A DNA stretch of 26,002 nt from Bacillota bacterium (lineage in GTDB: Bacteria > Bacillota > Clostridia > Christensenellales > Aristaeellaceae), in the NCBI GenBank assembly GCA_023398575.1, contig JAEWSC010000028.1, positions 1-26,002 of the forward strand, in the 5' to 3' direction. The position numbers and the translations under genes are program-made. The notes under the pieces were generated by a model. It made no database searches, was not told where the DNA came from, and saw only the letters and a list, made by a program, of their open reading frames with translations. Positions 7,015 to 15,669 of this stretch are shown here, piece after piece. Positions within the stretch are counted from its first letter, which is position 1; each line of letters opens with the position of its first letter.

Positions 7015-10000
7015 TTACGGCTGATTCACAATCACGAAGCAGCCGAGCTGGTTGGTTGAAAAGTCTATGGTTCCCGTCTCGGGGTTATACACGCAGCCGG
7101 GAACGGGGGTTACACTGCCGTCATCGCCGATGCGCATTACGGTAGGGTTGCCGCTGCCATTATCTGCGGCAGGGGAATAGGGAAGGGAAATCTGCATGAG
7201 CGCAGGCGGATTGGTTGTATCGGCCGCGCTGCCAGACCCCCCTTGATTGGCCGCTCCATCTGGAGCTGCCGGGCCAAAGGGAACGCCGCCCACCAGCAAG
7301 CCGAAGTAGGTTGCCTGAAGGCCACTGCCACTGGGACCGCTGTCCGGGCCAATACCCTGTCCGCTGCTGGGGCTGCCGTCCGGGCCGATCTGTCTGCCAT
7401 CCAGGCTGCCACTGGGATTACCGCCCTCGCCGCCCAAACCGCCGCCCAGACCACTGCCCAGACCACTGCCCAAGCCGCTGCCACCAAGGCCACCACCTAG
7501 ACCGCCGCCTGTGCCAGCACCGCCCAGGCCACTACTCGGGCTGCCACCAAATCCACCACCCGTGGCACCGCCCAAACCGCCGCCCAGACCACCGCCCAAG
7601 CCGCTGCCACCCAGGCCGCCGCTCAAGCCGGTGCCACTGCCCATGCCACTATCACCCAGGCTGCCAGACATAATCAGCAGTGACGCATTTCCCACGACAG
7701 CTTGCGGAGCACCTGATGCAAGCAAGTTGGATGGGAGAGAAATACCTCCGGCATCGGTTTGAAAGTTCAATGTGGCGCCTGGTGTTTGCATGCGAATCAG
7801 GCTCTGTGAAAAATCATATGCCACGAACTGATCAAACACCATGCCAGCTGGCGCTGGGGGTGTGCTGCTTGGGAAAAATGGCGCAACAGGCGGGGGCACA
7901 CTACCCATGCTAAACTGCTGCATAGGCGCTAGGACAGAAAGCTGTTGCCCAGGCTGTTGAAGTGCTGACAAGCCGCCCGGACCTATGACAAGTACTTGCT
8001 GGCCTAGGGTATCCGGATCAGGGAGCAGTGCAAACAGGGACGTCGGAGCATTGTTGAGAAGCACCGAAGGGGCAAGCGGTGAACCCTGCCCGTCATTGGG
8101 GGCAACCGCGGTCCATTTGGCATAAACGGTCGTATCCTTTGTCACAACCGTATTCGCTGTAAACACGCTTCCCCTGCCGCTTTGCGCTGTATACCAGCCG
8201 CCAAACGTATAGTTATTGCGTGTGGGGTTCGCCGGCCAGTTGGCAGTGCCTATGCTTGTGCCGTCGGTGACCGCTTTCATGGCGTAATCATTTGCTTCAT
8301 TATTAAATACAACCTGCCATGTCGTGCTTGAGTTGTCATTCTTAATGACTGTCAGCACTGTATCAGCACCTTCACTAAACCGAACCAGCAGGGAGAGGGT
8401 TTCGCCCTTTTTCAGCCCCAGCCCGCTGAGGTAGCTATGCCGGATGATCAGTGTGTTTCCATTCAAAGCGTAGCTGTCTTTGCTTAACGCGTTTATGCCT
8501 TGATACACACCCGTTACCGATTGTGCATCGTTGAGTGTGATCTGCGTCCATACGTCAGACTGGCTATAGGTCAAGCTGGCAGGGTTAAGCTGTGCGCTGA
8601 CAGGCGGCTGGGTGGCTGGAAATACTGCATGAATCACCCCGGAGCCGGCTGCATTGGTTAAGACAGCACCGGCAGTCGTAAAGAAGTTGGCCGGAATACT
8701 GCGTACCGCGTAGTTTGGCTTTAGTTGCAATGTGATGGTTGCGGTATATACCGTTCCAGGCTTGAACACCGCATCAGCCGGTGACCAGACAACGGTACCC
8801 GTATACTCACTCGTTTCTTTGATGTGGGTAACAGGCGCCGCGGCTTTTACCGGGGCCGTCAACCCCTCCAGGCCGGCGATGCTGACAGGCAGGGTTGTAT
8901 CCACTGTAAACAGGCGGTTTTCGCAGAATTGGCTTTCATTACCGGCGGCATCCCTTGCCTTTGCCCTGACCACATGGGTGCCATCTACCAGCATGGAGGT
9001 GGGCGTATAGGCCCAGTTGCCCTGGGCGTCAGCCGCTGCCGACCCCACATACACGCTGTCCAACTCAATGTGAACAGTGCTCAGTGCTTCTGCCGTACCT
9101 GTGATCAATGGTGAACTAACACTTATCATGGTGCCGGGAGCCGGTGCAGTGATCACCGGCACAGATGGCAAATCCGTATCCACGGTGAAGGTGAACAGGG
9201 AGGAGCTTACGCTGTTTCCTGCCGCGTCCATTGAGGCCACGATCAAACTGTACAGTCCATCCGCTAGGGCGGAAGGAAGGGTAAAGCGAAAGCTGCCGGC
9301 CTGGGTGGCTGTTACGGTTCCCCGCAGGATATCGTTGATGTAAATGGAAACCGTACTGTTTGCTTCCGCCGTGCCTGAAAAGCTGGGCGTATTGTCGTTT
9401 AGCAAACTGCTGCCAGCGGGGGATGTAATGACCGGCACCTGGGGCGGCGTTGTATCCACCGCAAAGGTAAGGGTGTTGGAATCACCGCTTATGTTGCCTG
9501 CAGCGTCTGTGGCAAAGGTTTTCATGGTATGGGAACCATCTGTCAGTGTACTTGCCACCGCATAGGACCAAAACCCGCTGCCATCAGCCGTTGTTGTGCC
9601 GCTCATAGCGCCATCGAGGATGACACAGACCATGCTGCCATTTTCAGCTGTGCCTGTGATGACAGGCGTTGCGTTATTGGTGATGGAGCCATGGCCGAGC
9701 GTAACCACCACAGGCACTGCCGGCGGCACAGTATCCACCGTAAAGGTCAACGGATCGGAATAGCCGCTGTTATTCAATACAGCATCCGTTGCACTTGCCC
9801 GGATGGCATGGCTGCCATCAGCAAGGGGGCCGGGGAGCGTAAAGCTCCAATGTCCAGACCCGTCTGCTGATGTGGTGCCCGAATATTGATTATCTATAAG
9901 AATCGTTATATCAGCTCCGGGTTCGGCTGTACCAGTAATGCTTGGCGGATTGTTTTTTGTGCTGCTGCCATTTTGAGGAAAGGTTACCACGGGCTTGGCA

Positions 10001-12315
10001 GGCGGCGTTGTATCCACCGTAAATGTGTTTGTACTAGAGCTTGTGTTGCCATATTCATCCGTAGCAACGGCCTGCAGGGTGTGAGAACCGTCTGACAAAG
10101 GGGATGGATAAAAGTAGTCAAACTCCCACAATCCATCTTGGTTTGCCACTGCTGTGCCGATGGTACTGCCATCCAGAATAATGGTGACCGTGCAATTACT
10201 TTGCGCACTACCGTATATCATGGGCACATTATTACCTAAAACATTGTCGTTGCCAGGTGAAGACACTGAAGGCTCGCTAGGTGGCTCAGTATCTACCGTA
10301 AATGAAATGTCATTGGAAAATGCGCCTGTATTCCCAGCTTCGTCTGTTGCTCTCGCTCTCACATAAAAGATATCGTCATGGAGGGAGTAGGGCACTGTAA
10401 AGCTCCAGTTTCCAGCCCCGTCTGCTGTTGTTGTACCTTGCGTTACACCGACTATCACAATGCTCACCGAGCTGTAAGGTTCGGCTGTGCCTGATATTGT
10501 TGGCGTATTGTCATTTGTGCCGCTGCCATTGGCAGGCGAAATCACCACAGGCGCGGCAGGCGGCGTGGTGTCTACGGTAAAGGTTACGATAGTGGAATTG
10601 CTGCCCACATTCATCGCCAAGTCTGAAGCTCTCGCTACTACTTGATGGCTTCCTTCAGACAGGGTGTTGGATTGCGTACTCCAATTTCCCGACCCGTTTG
10701 CGGACACGTTGCGTAAGAAACCGCCGTCCACATAAACGGCTACGGTACTATGGGCCTCTGCTGTGCCCGCGATGGTTAGCGTATTGCTCATCGTGCTGCT
10801 GCCGTTTGCAGGAGAAGTGATCACAGGCGGCGGGGGCGGCACGGAATCCACCGTAAAAGTTATTCCATCGGAAAAGGGGCTTGTATTCCCAAATTCGTCT
10901 GTTGCAGTTGCCTTTACAGTATTCGCGCCGTCGCTTAAGTCGGCAGAGGGCGAAAAGGTCCAATCTCCGGATGCGTTTGCCGATACAGTACCGATAACCA
11001 AATTTTCCACATAAATGGTAACTAGGCTTAGTGCTTCGGCTGTTCCGGATATAGCTGGCTTTTTGTATTTTGTTAGAACGCCGTTTGAAGGGGTTAAAAC
11101 CACAGGCGCCGCGGGCGCTGCAGTATCCACAGTAAAGGAAATGGGATTGGATTCTTGGCTTGTATTCCCTACTTCGTCTGTTGCTGTCGCCTTCACGCTG
11201 TGGCTTCCCTCTGCTAAGGGAGTTGGCTGTGTAAAGCTCCAGCTTCCAGCCCCGTCTGCTGTCGTTGTGCCTTGCACAGCATTATCCACAACAATGGTTA
11301 CTAGGCTGTTTACTTCAGCTGTGCCAGCGATGGTTGGCGCATTGTCGTTTGTGCCGCCGCCGTTTTCAGGGAAAGTAACCACGGGGACCTCAGGCGGTAT
11401 TGTGTCTACTGTAAATGTATTGACACTGGAATTGCCGCTTTGGTTATTATATGCATCGGTGGCATAAGCATACACGGTATGTGGGCCTTGCGCTAAAGCC
11501 TGGTATGAAGAAAAAAGCCATGCATCCATGCCGCTTACAGTTGTGTCACCAATAGAGGATCCATCCACCAGGATGGTGACTCTGCTGCCTGCTTCGCCCG
11601 TGCCGGAAATGCTGGGCGTGTCATTACTGGTGATGCTGCCATTGGGGGGAGTTATGACCGTTGGCGACGCGGGCGGTGTAGCATCCACCGTAAAGGTATT
11701 GGTATTGGAATCAATACTATCATTCCCTGCCGGGTCTTTCGACTTTGCTCTTACCGTATGACTACCGTCCGCTAGAGGGGTCGAGGGGGTAAAGCTCCAA
11801 TTGCCGCCGCTGTCTGCTGTCGCAGTGCCTTGTGAAGAGCCATCTATATATATGGTCACCACATTGGAGGGTTCGGCTACCCCCGTAATGGCAGGCGTAG
11901 TATCATTGGTGCCGCTGCCGTTTGCGGGAGAAGCAATTGCCGGCGGGGGGGGCAGTGTTAAATCTACCGTAAATGAAACAGTAGTTACAGGTCCGGTTTC
12001 ATTGTTTGATGAATCCAAAACAGCTGCGCGTACGGTATGACTTCCTTCCAAAAGGGGAGTTGTTTGGGTCACGGACCAATCGCCCGATATATCGGACGTT
12101 ATGGTGGCAAAAAGCGTGCCATCCACCTGAATGGAGACCTTCGTTTCTGGACTGGTTGTTCCCCGATACACCGGCTGGGTGTTGTTTGTTGCCGAATTGT
12201 GTGCGGGCGCCGCTATGGTTATCGTGCCCATTTGGCTTGCCAGCACGTTTTGCGGATATTGTAAAAAAAGCAGCATCAGACAGAGCAATATGCTGCATAG
12301 TCGTTTTGATTTCAT
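7015..12315 (-). CDS. Giant secreted Ig-like-repeat surface protein (adhesin-like)
   Basis: This 1766-residue protein has a Sec signal peptide (core ILLCLMLLFLQYPQNVLA). Twelve tandem bacterial Ig-like repeats of about 95 residues follow to roughly residue 1140. Each carries GTNDxTPxIxGTAE, VTIYVDG, GTxTADGxGxWSF, LADGSHTVxAxATDxAGN and FTVDTTPP. Next come a ~80-residue YTATITL-type domain, an X2-like domain (about 1240-1320), an InlB-B/Listeria-Bacteroides repeat (about 1338-1403, YTFGGWYT...YAKWT), a proline-rich stretch and a Gly/Ser-rich region (about 1545-1660). The C-terminal domain ends FSTNQLGCFVIV. Such arrays form extended adhesive stalks. No LPXTG, SLH or membrane anchor is visible, so retention at the surface is unexplained. 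The start follows AAAGGAGG. It is divergent from two trypsin-like proteins. Confidence 0.85.
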   Translation of the reverse strand: MKSKRLCSILLCLMLLFLQYPQNVLASQMGTITIAAPAHNSATNNTQPVYRGTTSPETKVSIQVDGTLFATITSDISGDWSVTQTTPLLEGSHTVRAAVLDSSNNETGPVTTVSFTVDLTLPPPPAIASPANGSGTNDTTPAITGVAEPSNVVTIYIDGSSQGTATADSGGNWSFTPSTPLADGSHTVRAKSKDPAGNDSIDSNTNTFTVDATPPASPTVITPPNGSITSNDTPSISGTGEAGSRVTILVDGSSIGDTTVSGMDAWLFSSYQALAQGPHTVYAYATDAYNNQSGNSSVNTFTVDTIPPEVPVVTFPENGGGTNDNAPTIAGTAEVNSLVTIVVDNAVQGTTTADGAGSWSFTQPTPLAEGSHSVKATATDEVGNTSQESNPISFTVDTAAPAAPVVLTPSNGVLTKYKKPAISGTAEALSLVTIYVENLVIGTVSANASGDWTFSPSADLSDGANTVKATATDEFGNTSPFSDGITFTVDSVPPPPPVITSPANGSSTMSNTLTIAGTAEAHSTVAVYVDGGFLRNVSANGSGNWSTQSNTLSEGSHQVVARASDLAMNVGSNSTIVTFTVDTTPPAAPVVISPANGSGTNDNTPTISGTAEPYSSVSIVIVGVTQGTTTADGAGNWSFTVPYSLHDDIFYVRARATDEAGNTGAFSNDISFTVDTEPPSEPSVSSPGNDNVLGNNVPMIYGSAQSNCTVTIILDGSTIGTAVANQDGLWEFDYFYPSPLSDGSHTLQAVATDEYGNTSSSTNTFTVDTTPPAKPVVTFPQNGSSTKNNPPSITGTAEPGADITILIDNQYSGTTSADGSGHWSFTLPGPLADGSHAIRASATDAVLNNSGYSDPLTFTVDTVPPAVPVVVTLGHGSITNNATPVITGTAENGSMVCVILDGAMSGTTTADGSGFWSYAVASTLTDGSHTMKTFATDAAGNISGDSNTLTFAVDTTPPQVPVITSPAGSSLLNDNTPSFSGTAEANSTVSIYINDILRGTVTATQAGSFRFTLPSALADGLYSLIVASMDAAGNSVSSSLFTFTVDTDLPSVPVITAPAPGTMISVSSPLITGTAEALSTVHIELDSVYVGSAAADAQGNWAYTPTSMLVDGTHVVRAKARDAAGNESQFCENRLFTVDTTLPVSIAGLEGLTAPVKAAAPVTHIKETSEYTGTVVWSPADAVFKPGTVYTATITLQLKPNYAVRSIPANFFTTAGAVLTNAAGSGVIHAVFPATQPPVSAQLNPASLTYSQSDVWTQITLNDAQSVTGVYQGINALSKDSYALNGNTLIIRHSYLSGLGLKKGETLSLLVRFSEGADTVLTVIKNDNSSTTWQVVFNNEANDYAMKAVTDGTSIGTANWPANPTRNNYTFGGWYTAQSGRGSVFTANTVVTKDTTVYAKWTAVAPNDGQGSPLAPSVLLNNAPTSLFALLPDPDTLGQQVLVIGPGGLSALQQPGQQLSVLAPMQQFSMGSVPPPVAPFFPSSTPPAPAGMVFDQFVAYDFSQSLIRMQTPGATLNFQTDAGGISLPSNLLASGAPQAVVGNASLLIMSGSLGDSGMGSGTGLSGGLGGSGLGGGLGGGLGGATGGGFGGSPSSGLGGAGTGGGLGGGLGGSGLGSGLGSGLGGGLGGEGGNPSGSLDGRQIGPDGSPSSGQGIGPDSGPSGSGLQATYFGLLVGGVPFGPAAPDGAANQGGSGSAADTTNPPALMQISLPYSPAADNGSGNPTVMRIGDDGSVTPVPGCVYNPETGTIDFSTNQLGCFVIVNQP
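8900..12230 (-). repeat. Tandem array of twelve Ig-like domain repeats within the surface protein gene
   Basis: Units of about 285-300 bp recur in the coding strand. Each unit boundary is marked by a segment encoding TFTVD-x-x-x-P. The copies have diverged at the nucleotide level, so the array is old rather than freshly amplified, though short identical tracts could still allow recombination and length change. Confidence 0.8.
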
Positions 12316-12364
12316 ATATTATTCCTCCTTTGTATTAAAACCAAACCCATACAGTTCCTTCAAA

Positions 12365-12401
12365 TGTTATATAGTATATAACAATTTCAGGAAAAATTCA
12401 A
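12365..12401 (-). promoter_or_regulatory. Promoter of the surface-protein gene with an overlapping palindromic operator
   Basis: On the minus strand TTGAAT (12396-12401), 17 bases, TATACT (12373-12378) form the promoter. A 19 bp perfect inverted repeat with a single-base centre (TGTTATATA-G-TATATAACA, 12365-12383) sits on the -10 element. That is the usual position for a repressor operator. The cognate regulator is not in the window. Confidence 0.55.
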
Positions 12402-12458
12402 CAAAAAGTGAAATGATGGGTAATGGATACCATAAGATGCAGTATGGTTGCAATGTGA

Positions 12459-12487
12459 TTGACGCAATTTGGAAAATGTGGTATGTT
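12459..12487 (+). promoter_or_regulatory. Promoter of the protease operon
   Basis: TTGACG (12459-12464) and TATGTT (12482-12487) are 17 bases apart. They lie about 80 bases upstream of the start codon at 12567. Confidence 0.5.
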
Positions 12488-12566
12488 TTTATTAAACAAT
12501 AGAGGATGCCCGGCGCGGATGTTTTTGCCATGCGATTTTGGTTGAACATAAAAAAGGAGTAACCGT

Positions 12567-14315
12567 ATGTTTATGCGGCGCATAAAGCCCGTTTTGGCAA
12601 TGATGCTTCCCTTCTTTTTTGCGCTGCTATTTTTGACTTGCGCCAGGGCACAGGTCTTTTCAGAGGATGTTGAAGCGATTAACAATGCCGCCAAATCGGT
12701 ACTGCTGCTGGTAGTGTGCGACAGTAAAGGCAATGAGATCGCCAGCGGCAGCGGCTTTGTGGCCTTTGACTGTGAAACCCTGGTCACCAACAACCATGTG
12801 ATTGAGGGCGCAGATTGGATACTGGCCATCAGCGATGCCGGGTATGAATACATGGTAACCAAGGTCATCGCGGCGGATGCGCAAAAGGATATCGCCCTGC
12901 TGGAATTTATGTCGCCAACGGATATGACGCCGCTGCCGCTAAGTACGGGGGAGCGCAAGCTTTTGCGCGGCGCGCCGGTGGTGGCCATCGGCAGCCCGGC
13001 GGGGGTGAAAAATACGGTATCCATGGGAAATATCAGCGCGCTGTATGTGTCTGAGGGTGCTGATACGATACAGATTACCGCGCCCATCTCCCATGGGTCC
13101 AGCGGTGGCGCGCTCTTTGACAATAACGGCCAGGTGATTGGCATTACCAGCGGCGGGCTTTCAGAAGTGCAAAACATGAACATGGCGGTTGAAATAGGTG
13201 AAGTCATCCGCCTGAAGGAAGCCGGGTGGAGCAGCAAGCGCGTATCCTTTGCGGAGCATTGGGAGCGGAGCAAGCTGCCCGCCACACCCACCCCGGAGCC
13301 TGTGCCCACCCCTGCACCTACGCCTATCCCAACACCTACCGTGCGGCCGGCTGAATCGCGGGAGGATAACTTTGATCTGATGGCCATGTGGACCCTGGAT
13401 GGCGTCATACTGCGCTGGCAGGCTTTACAGGATACGCTGTGGTACGATATATACCGGCAAAAGGATGGCAGATCGGTGTATATTGACAGGGTGTATGGGA
13501 GTGGCACCTATTATCTGGATCAAATTACGCCGCTGGAGGAGCCCATTTGCGAATACTGGCTTAGCGCGGTGTTTTCAAACGATGGGAAGGATTTCAGCCT
13601 GTCGAAGCTGGCTACCGCCATTTCTCTGCTGGAAATAGGCGAGGACCTGACACCTCCCAAAGAAATCGCGGTGGTTGAGGGCTTGCAGGAAGCCTATATC
13701 ACCTGGGAGCCTGTGGATGGCGTGGATACCTATATTGTGTACCGGGGGATAAACCCCTCAGGCGAGTTTACGCCTGTGGCGTATAAGGATTCGCCCAGTT
13801 ATCAAGATTTTCAGGCCGGGCCGGAAAGCATTTATTACTATAAAATACGCATCCTTGCCGGAAGCCGCATTTCTGGTTTTTCAAAAACCGTGTGCGTTCA
13901 AATGCCCAAGAGTACCATGCCGCCTGTTCAAGTGCAGCCCAATGAGCCCAAATATCCGCTGGTTACCGGCGAAAATGCCTATGTCAGCTCGTATCTGGGG
14001 TTTGTAAAGATTTGCCCTAGGCTTGTGAACAAAAGCATTTACCGCAGGGTGAGCGCGTACACGTTGGTGTATTGCCTGGAGGACAAGGACGGGAATACCA
14101 TCGCGCATAAGGATACCGGCAGCCTGTTCTATTTTCAGAATTTTGAATTTGTCATCATGCCGGATACGACATCTTACCCCACCTATGCCTGGCTGTACGG
14201 GTATAAGGACGCTAAGAAGGTGAAGGTGGCGGTATCCGATATCACCTTTTCAGACGGGACGCAGATTCGAATCCCCTATGAAGACCTTGATTTTGGCATT
14301 TGGGCGGTACCCTAA
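12567..14315 (+). CDS. Secreted trypsin-like (S1C, HtrA-like) serine protease with two FN3-like domains
   Basis: This 582-residue protein has a signal peptide (core VLAMMLPFFFALLFLTCARA). A chymotrypsin-fold protease domain spans about residues 35-225 with an intact triad: His77 in TNNHVIEG, Asp108 in KDIALLE and Ser179 in HGSSGGALFD. There is no PDZ domain. A Pro/Thr linker (about 235-255, repeats of PTP) leads to two fibronectin-III-like domains (about 265-350 and 370-450). The C-terminal ~110-residue domain is shared with the next protein. It likely cleaves extracellular or surface proteins. The start follows AAAGGAG; Met3 is an alternative. It is divergent from the giant surface protein, which could be a substrate (inference), and is followed after 28 bases by its paralogue. 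Confidence 0.85.
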   Translation: MFMRRIKPVLAMMLPFFFALLFLTCARAQVFSEDVEAINNAAKSVLLLVVCDSKGNEIASGSGFVAFDCETLVTNNHVIEGADWILAISDAGYEYMVTKVIAADAQKDIALLEFMSPTDMTPLPLSTGERKLLRGAPVVAIGSPAGVKNTVSMGNISALYVSEGADTIQITAPISHGSSGGALFDNNGQVIGITSGGLSEVQNMNMAVEIGEVIRLKEAGWSSKRVSFAEHWERSKLPATPTPEPVPTPAPTPIPTPTVRPAESREDNFDLMAMWTLDGVILRWQALQDTLWYDIYRQKDGRSVYIDRVYGSGTYYLDQITPLEEPICEYWLSAVFSNDGKDFSLSKLATAISLLEIGEDLTPPKEIAVVEGLQEAYITWEPVDGVDTYIVYRGINPSGEFTPVAYKDSPSYQDFQAGPESIYYYKIRILAGSRISGFSKTVCVQMPKSTMPPVQVQPNEPKYPLVTGENAYVSSYLGFVKICPRLVNKSIYRRVSAYTLVYCLEDKDGNTIAHKDTGSLFYFQNFEFVIMPDTTSYPTYAWLYGYKDAKKVKVAVSDITFSDGTQIRIPYEDLDFGIWAVP

Positions 14316-14343
14316 TGGAACATGGGGCGGGGGAGGGTAAGCC

Positions 14344-15525
14344 ATGAGGATCGGCAAAAAGCTTACTTTGGTGTTGCTTGCTTTTGTTATGCTTTTGGGT
14401 GCGCCTGAGCCTGGCGCCGCCACCCCGCAAGCGGACGAGGAGTATGTGCGTGGGGCAGCGAAATCGGTGCTTACGCTGCAAGCGAAGGATAGGGAAGGCA
14501 GCACCATCGGCTATGGCAGCGGCTTTGTTATCATTGACAATTATACGCTGGTTACAAGCTGCCATTTGGTGAAGGATGCCGCCTGGGTAGAAGCGTACAA
14601 CAGCGAGGACGACATGTACTTGCTAAACAAGATCATTGCAGCTGATGAAAAGTTGGATATCGCCCTGCTGGAGTTTTTTTCACCCACCAATCTAAAGCCT
14701 ATCCCCCTCCAGCCCTTTGATGCGTATTTGGCCAGTAACCAGGTAACGGCCATCGGCGGCCCATATTGGGGCCAAAATGACATCGCACCTTGCACCATCA
14801 GCATGGTGAGGCGAGAGGCGGGCGTAAAGTATATCCAGTTTGAGGCAGACCTTACACAGAGCATGGATGGCGGCGTACTGTTGGACATGCTGGGGCAGGC
14901 GGCCGGCATGATAATGGGGCCGGTGCATGGCGGGAAGAATACGTACCAGGCCTTGGATATTCAAGCGGTCAAAAGCTTTGCCAATGACTATTGGAAACAG
15001 GACCGTACACGGTTTTACGATTATTTTGGCAAAGGCGATGCGGCTCAAGACAAAACCGGTGATGGATTGCCGGGTGGGCCGGCGCCAACGCCTGCTGTGG
15101 TGCCCAATCCAACCGAAGCCCCCAAGCCCACCCAAGCGCCTATGCCCCAAATGAATGCGGACTATTTTTTGCAGGTGGGCGACGAGGCTTTTTGGGACAA
15201 GAAGGATGGGTATTGGCAAGTCAACCCCCAATTGGTAAACAGCAGCCAGTCATTATCGGCTGACCGTTTTACCCTGTCATTCTATTGCAAGAATGCCAAG
15301 GGGGAAGTGATCGCACGCTATGGGGATGGCGAGTATATTTTGAATGCAGTCTTTGACATGTTGATCGGGCCGGGAGAAAAGGCAAATCCGGGCTATACGT
15401 GGCTTGAGGGGTTTGAGAATGTACAGAGCATCAACATGGCCATTTCCCAAATACACTTGCCCGATGGCAGAACCATTGATATCCCCATGGAGCAATGGCA
15501 AGTGGTGTATATCGAGCTGGAGTGA
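14344..15525 (+). CDS. Trypsin-like pseudoprotease paralogue (catalytic Ser replaced by Asp)
   Basis: This 393-residue protein has a signal peptide (core LTLVLLAFVMLLGA). Its trypsin-like domain is clearly homologous to that of the preceding gene. His74 (TSCHLV) and Asp105 (LDIALLE) are kept. The nucleophile loop, GSSGG in the partner, reads SMDGG, with codon GAT (Asp175) in place of Ser, so ordinary serine-protease activity should be absent. A Pro-rich linker (about 245-272) leads straight to the shared C-terminal domain; the FN3-like domains are missing. The 28-base gap and strong GGGGGAGGG ribosome site suggest co-transcription. It may bind what its active partner cleaves, or regulate it. 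Confidence 0.85.
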   Translation: MRIGKKLTLVLLAFVMLLGAPEPGAATPQADEEYVRGAAKSVLTLQAKDREGSTIGYGSGFVIIDNYTLVTSCHLVKDAAWVEAYNSEDDMYLLNKIIAADEKLDIALLEFFSPTNLKPIPLQPFDAYLASNQVTAIGGPYWGQNDIAPCTISMVRREAGVKYIQFEADLTQSMDGGVLLDMLGQAAGMIMGPVHGGKNTYQALDIQAVKSFANDYWKQDRTRFYDYFGKGDAAQDKTGDGLPGGPAPTPAVVPNPTEAPKPTQAPMPQMNADYFLQVGDEAFWDKKDGYWQVNPQLVNSSQSLSADRFTLSFYCKNAKGEVIARYGDGEYILNAVFDMLIGPGEKANPGYTWLEGFENVQSINMAISQIHLPDGRTIDIPMEQWQVVYIELE

Positions 15526-15669
15526 TGCAGACTTTTTCTCGAGTAAGTAGAGGGAGCACCCCAAAAGCATGAACACAGGAAACCATCCCCTCAGTTCTTA
15601 AGCGCTGGTTTGAGAGGCGGATGAAAGGTATGAAGATAAAGCTGCAAAGGACATTTGGTTTGCGTTTCA

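Noticed and set aside
8900..12230. Periodic repeats considered as a CRISPR array
   Set aside because: The unit is ~290 bp, divergent and coding, without short identical repeats or unique spacers.
7137..12502. Many open frames on both strands across the Ig-repeat gene
   Set aside because: They repeat with the domain period and reflect codon composition of the real gene; none has a start signal.
12398..13507. Minus-strand open frame of 369 codons opposite the serine protease
   Set aside because: The opposite strand encodes a protein with an intact catalytic triad and ribosome site; this frame is its GC-bias shadow with low-complexity Gly/Val runs.
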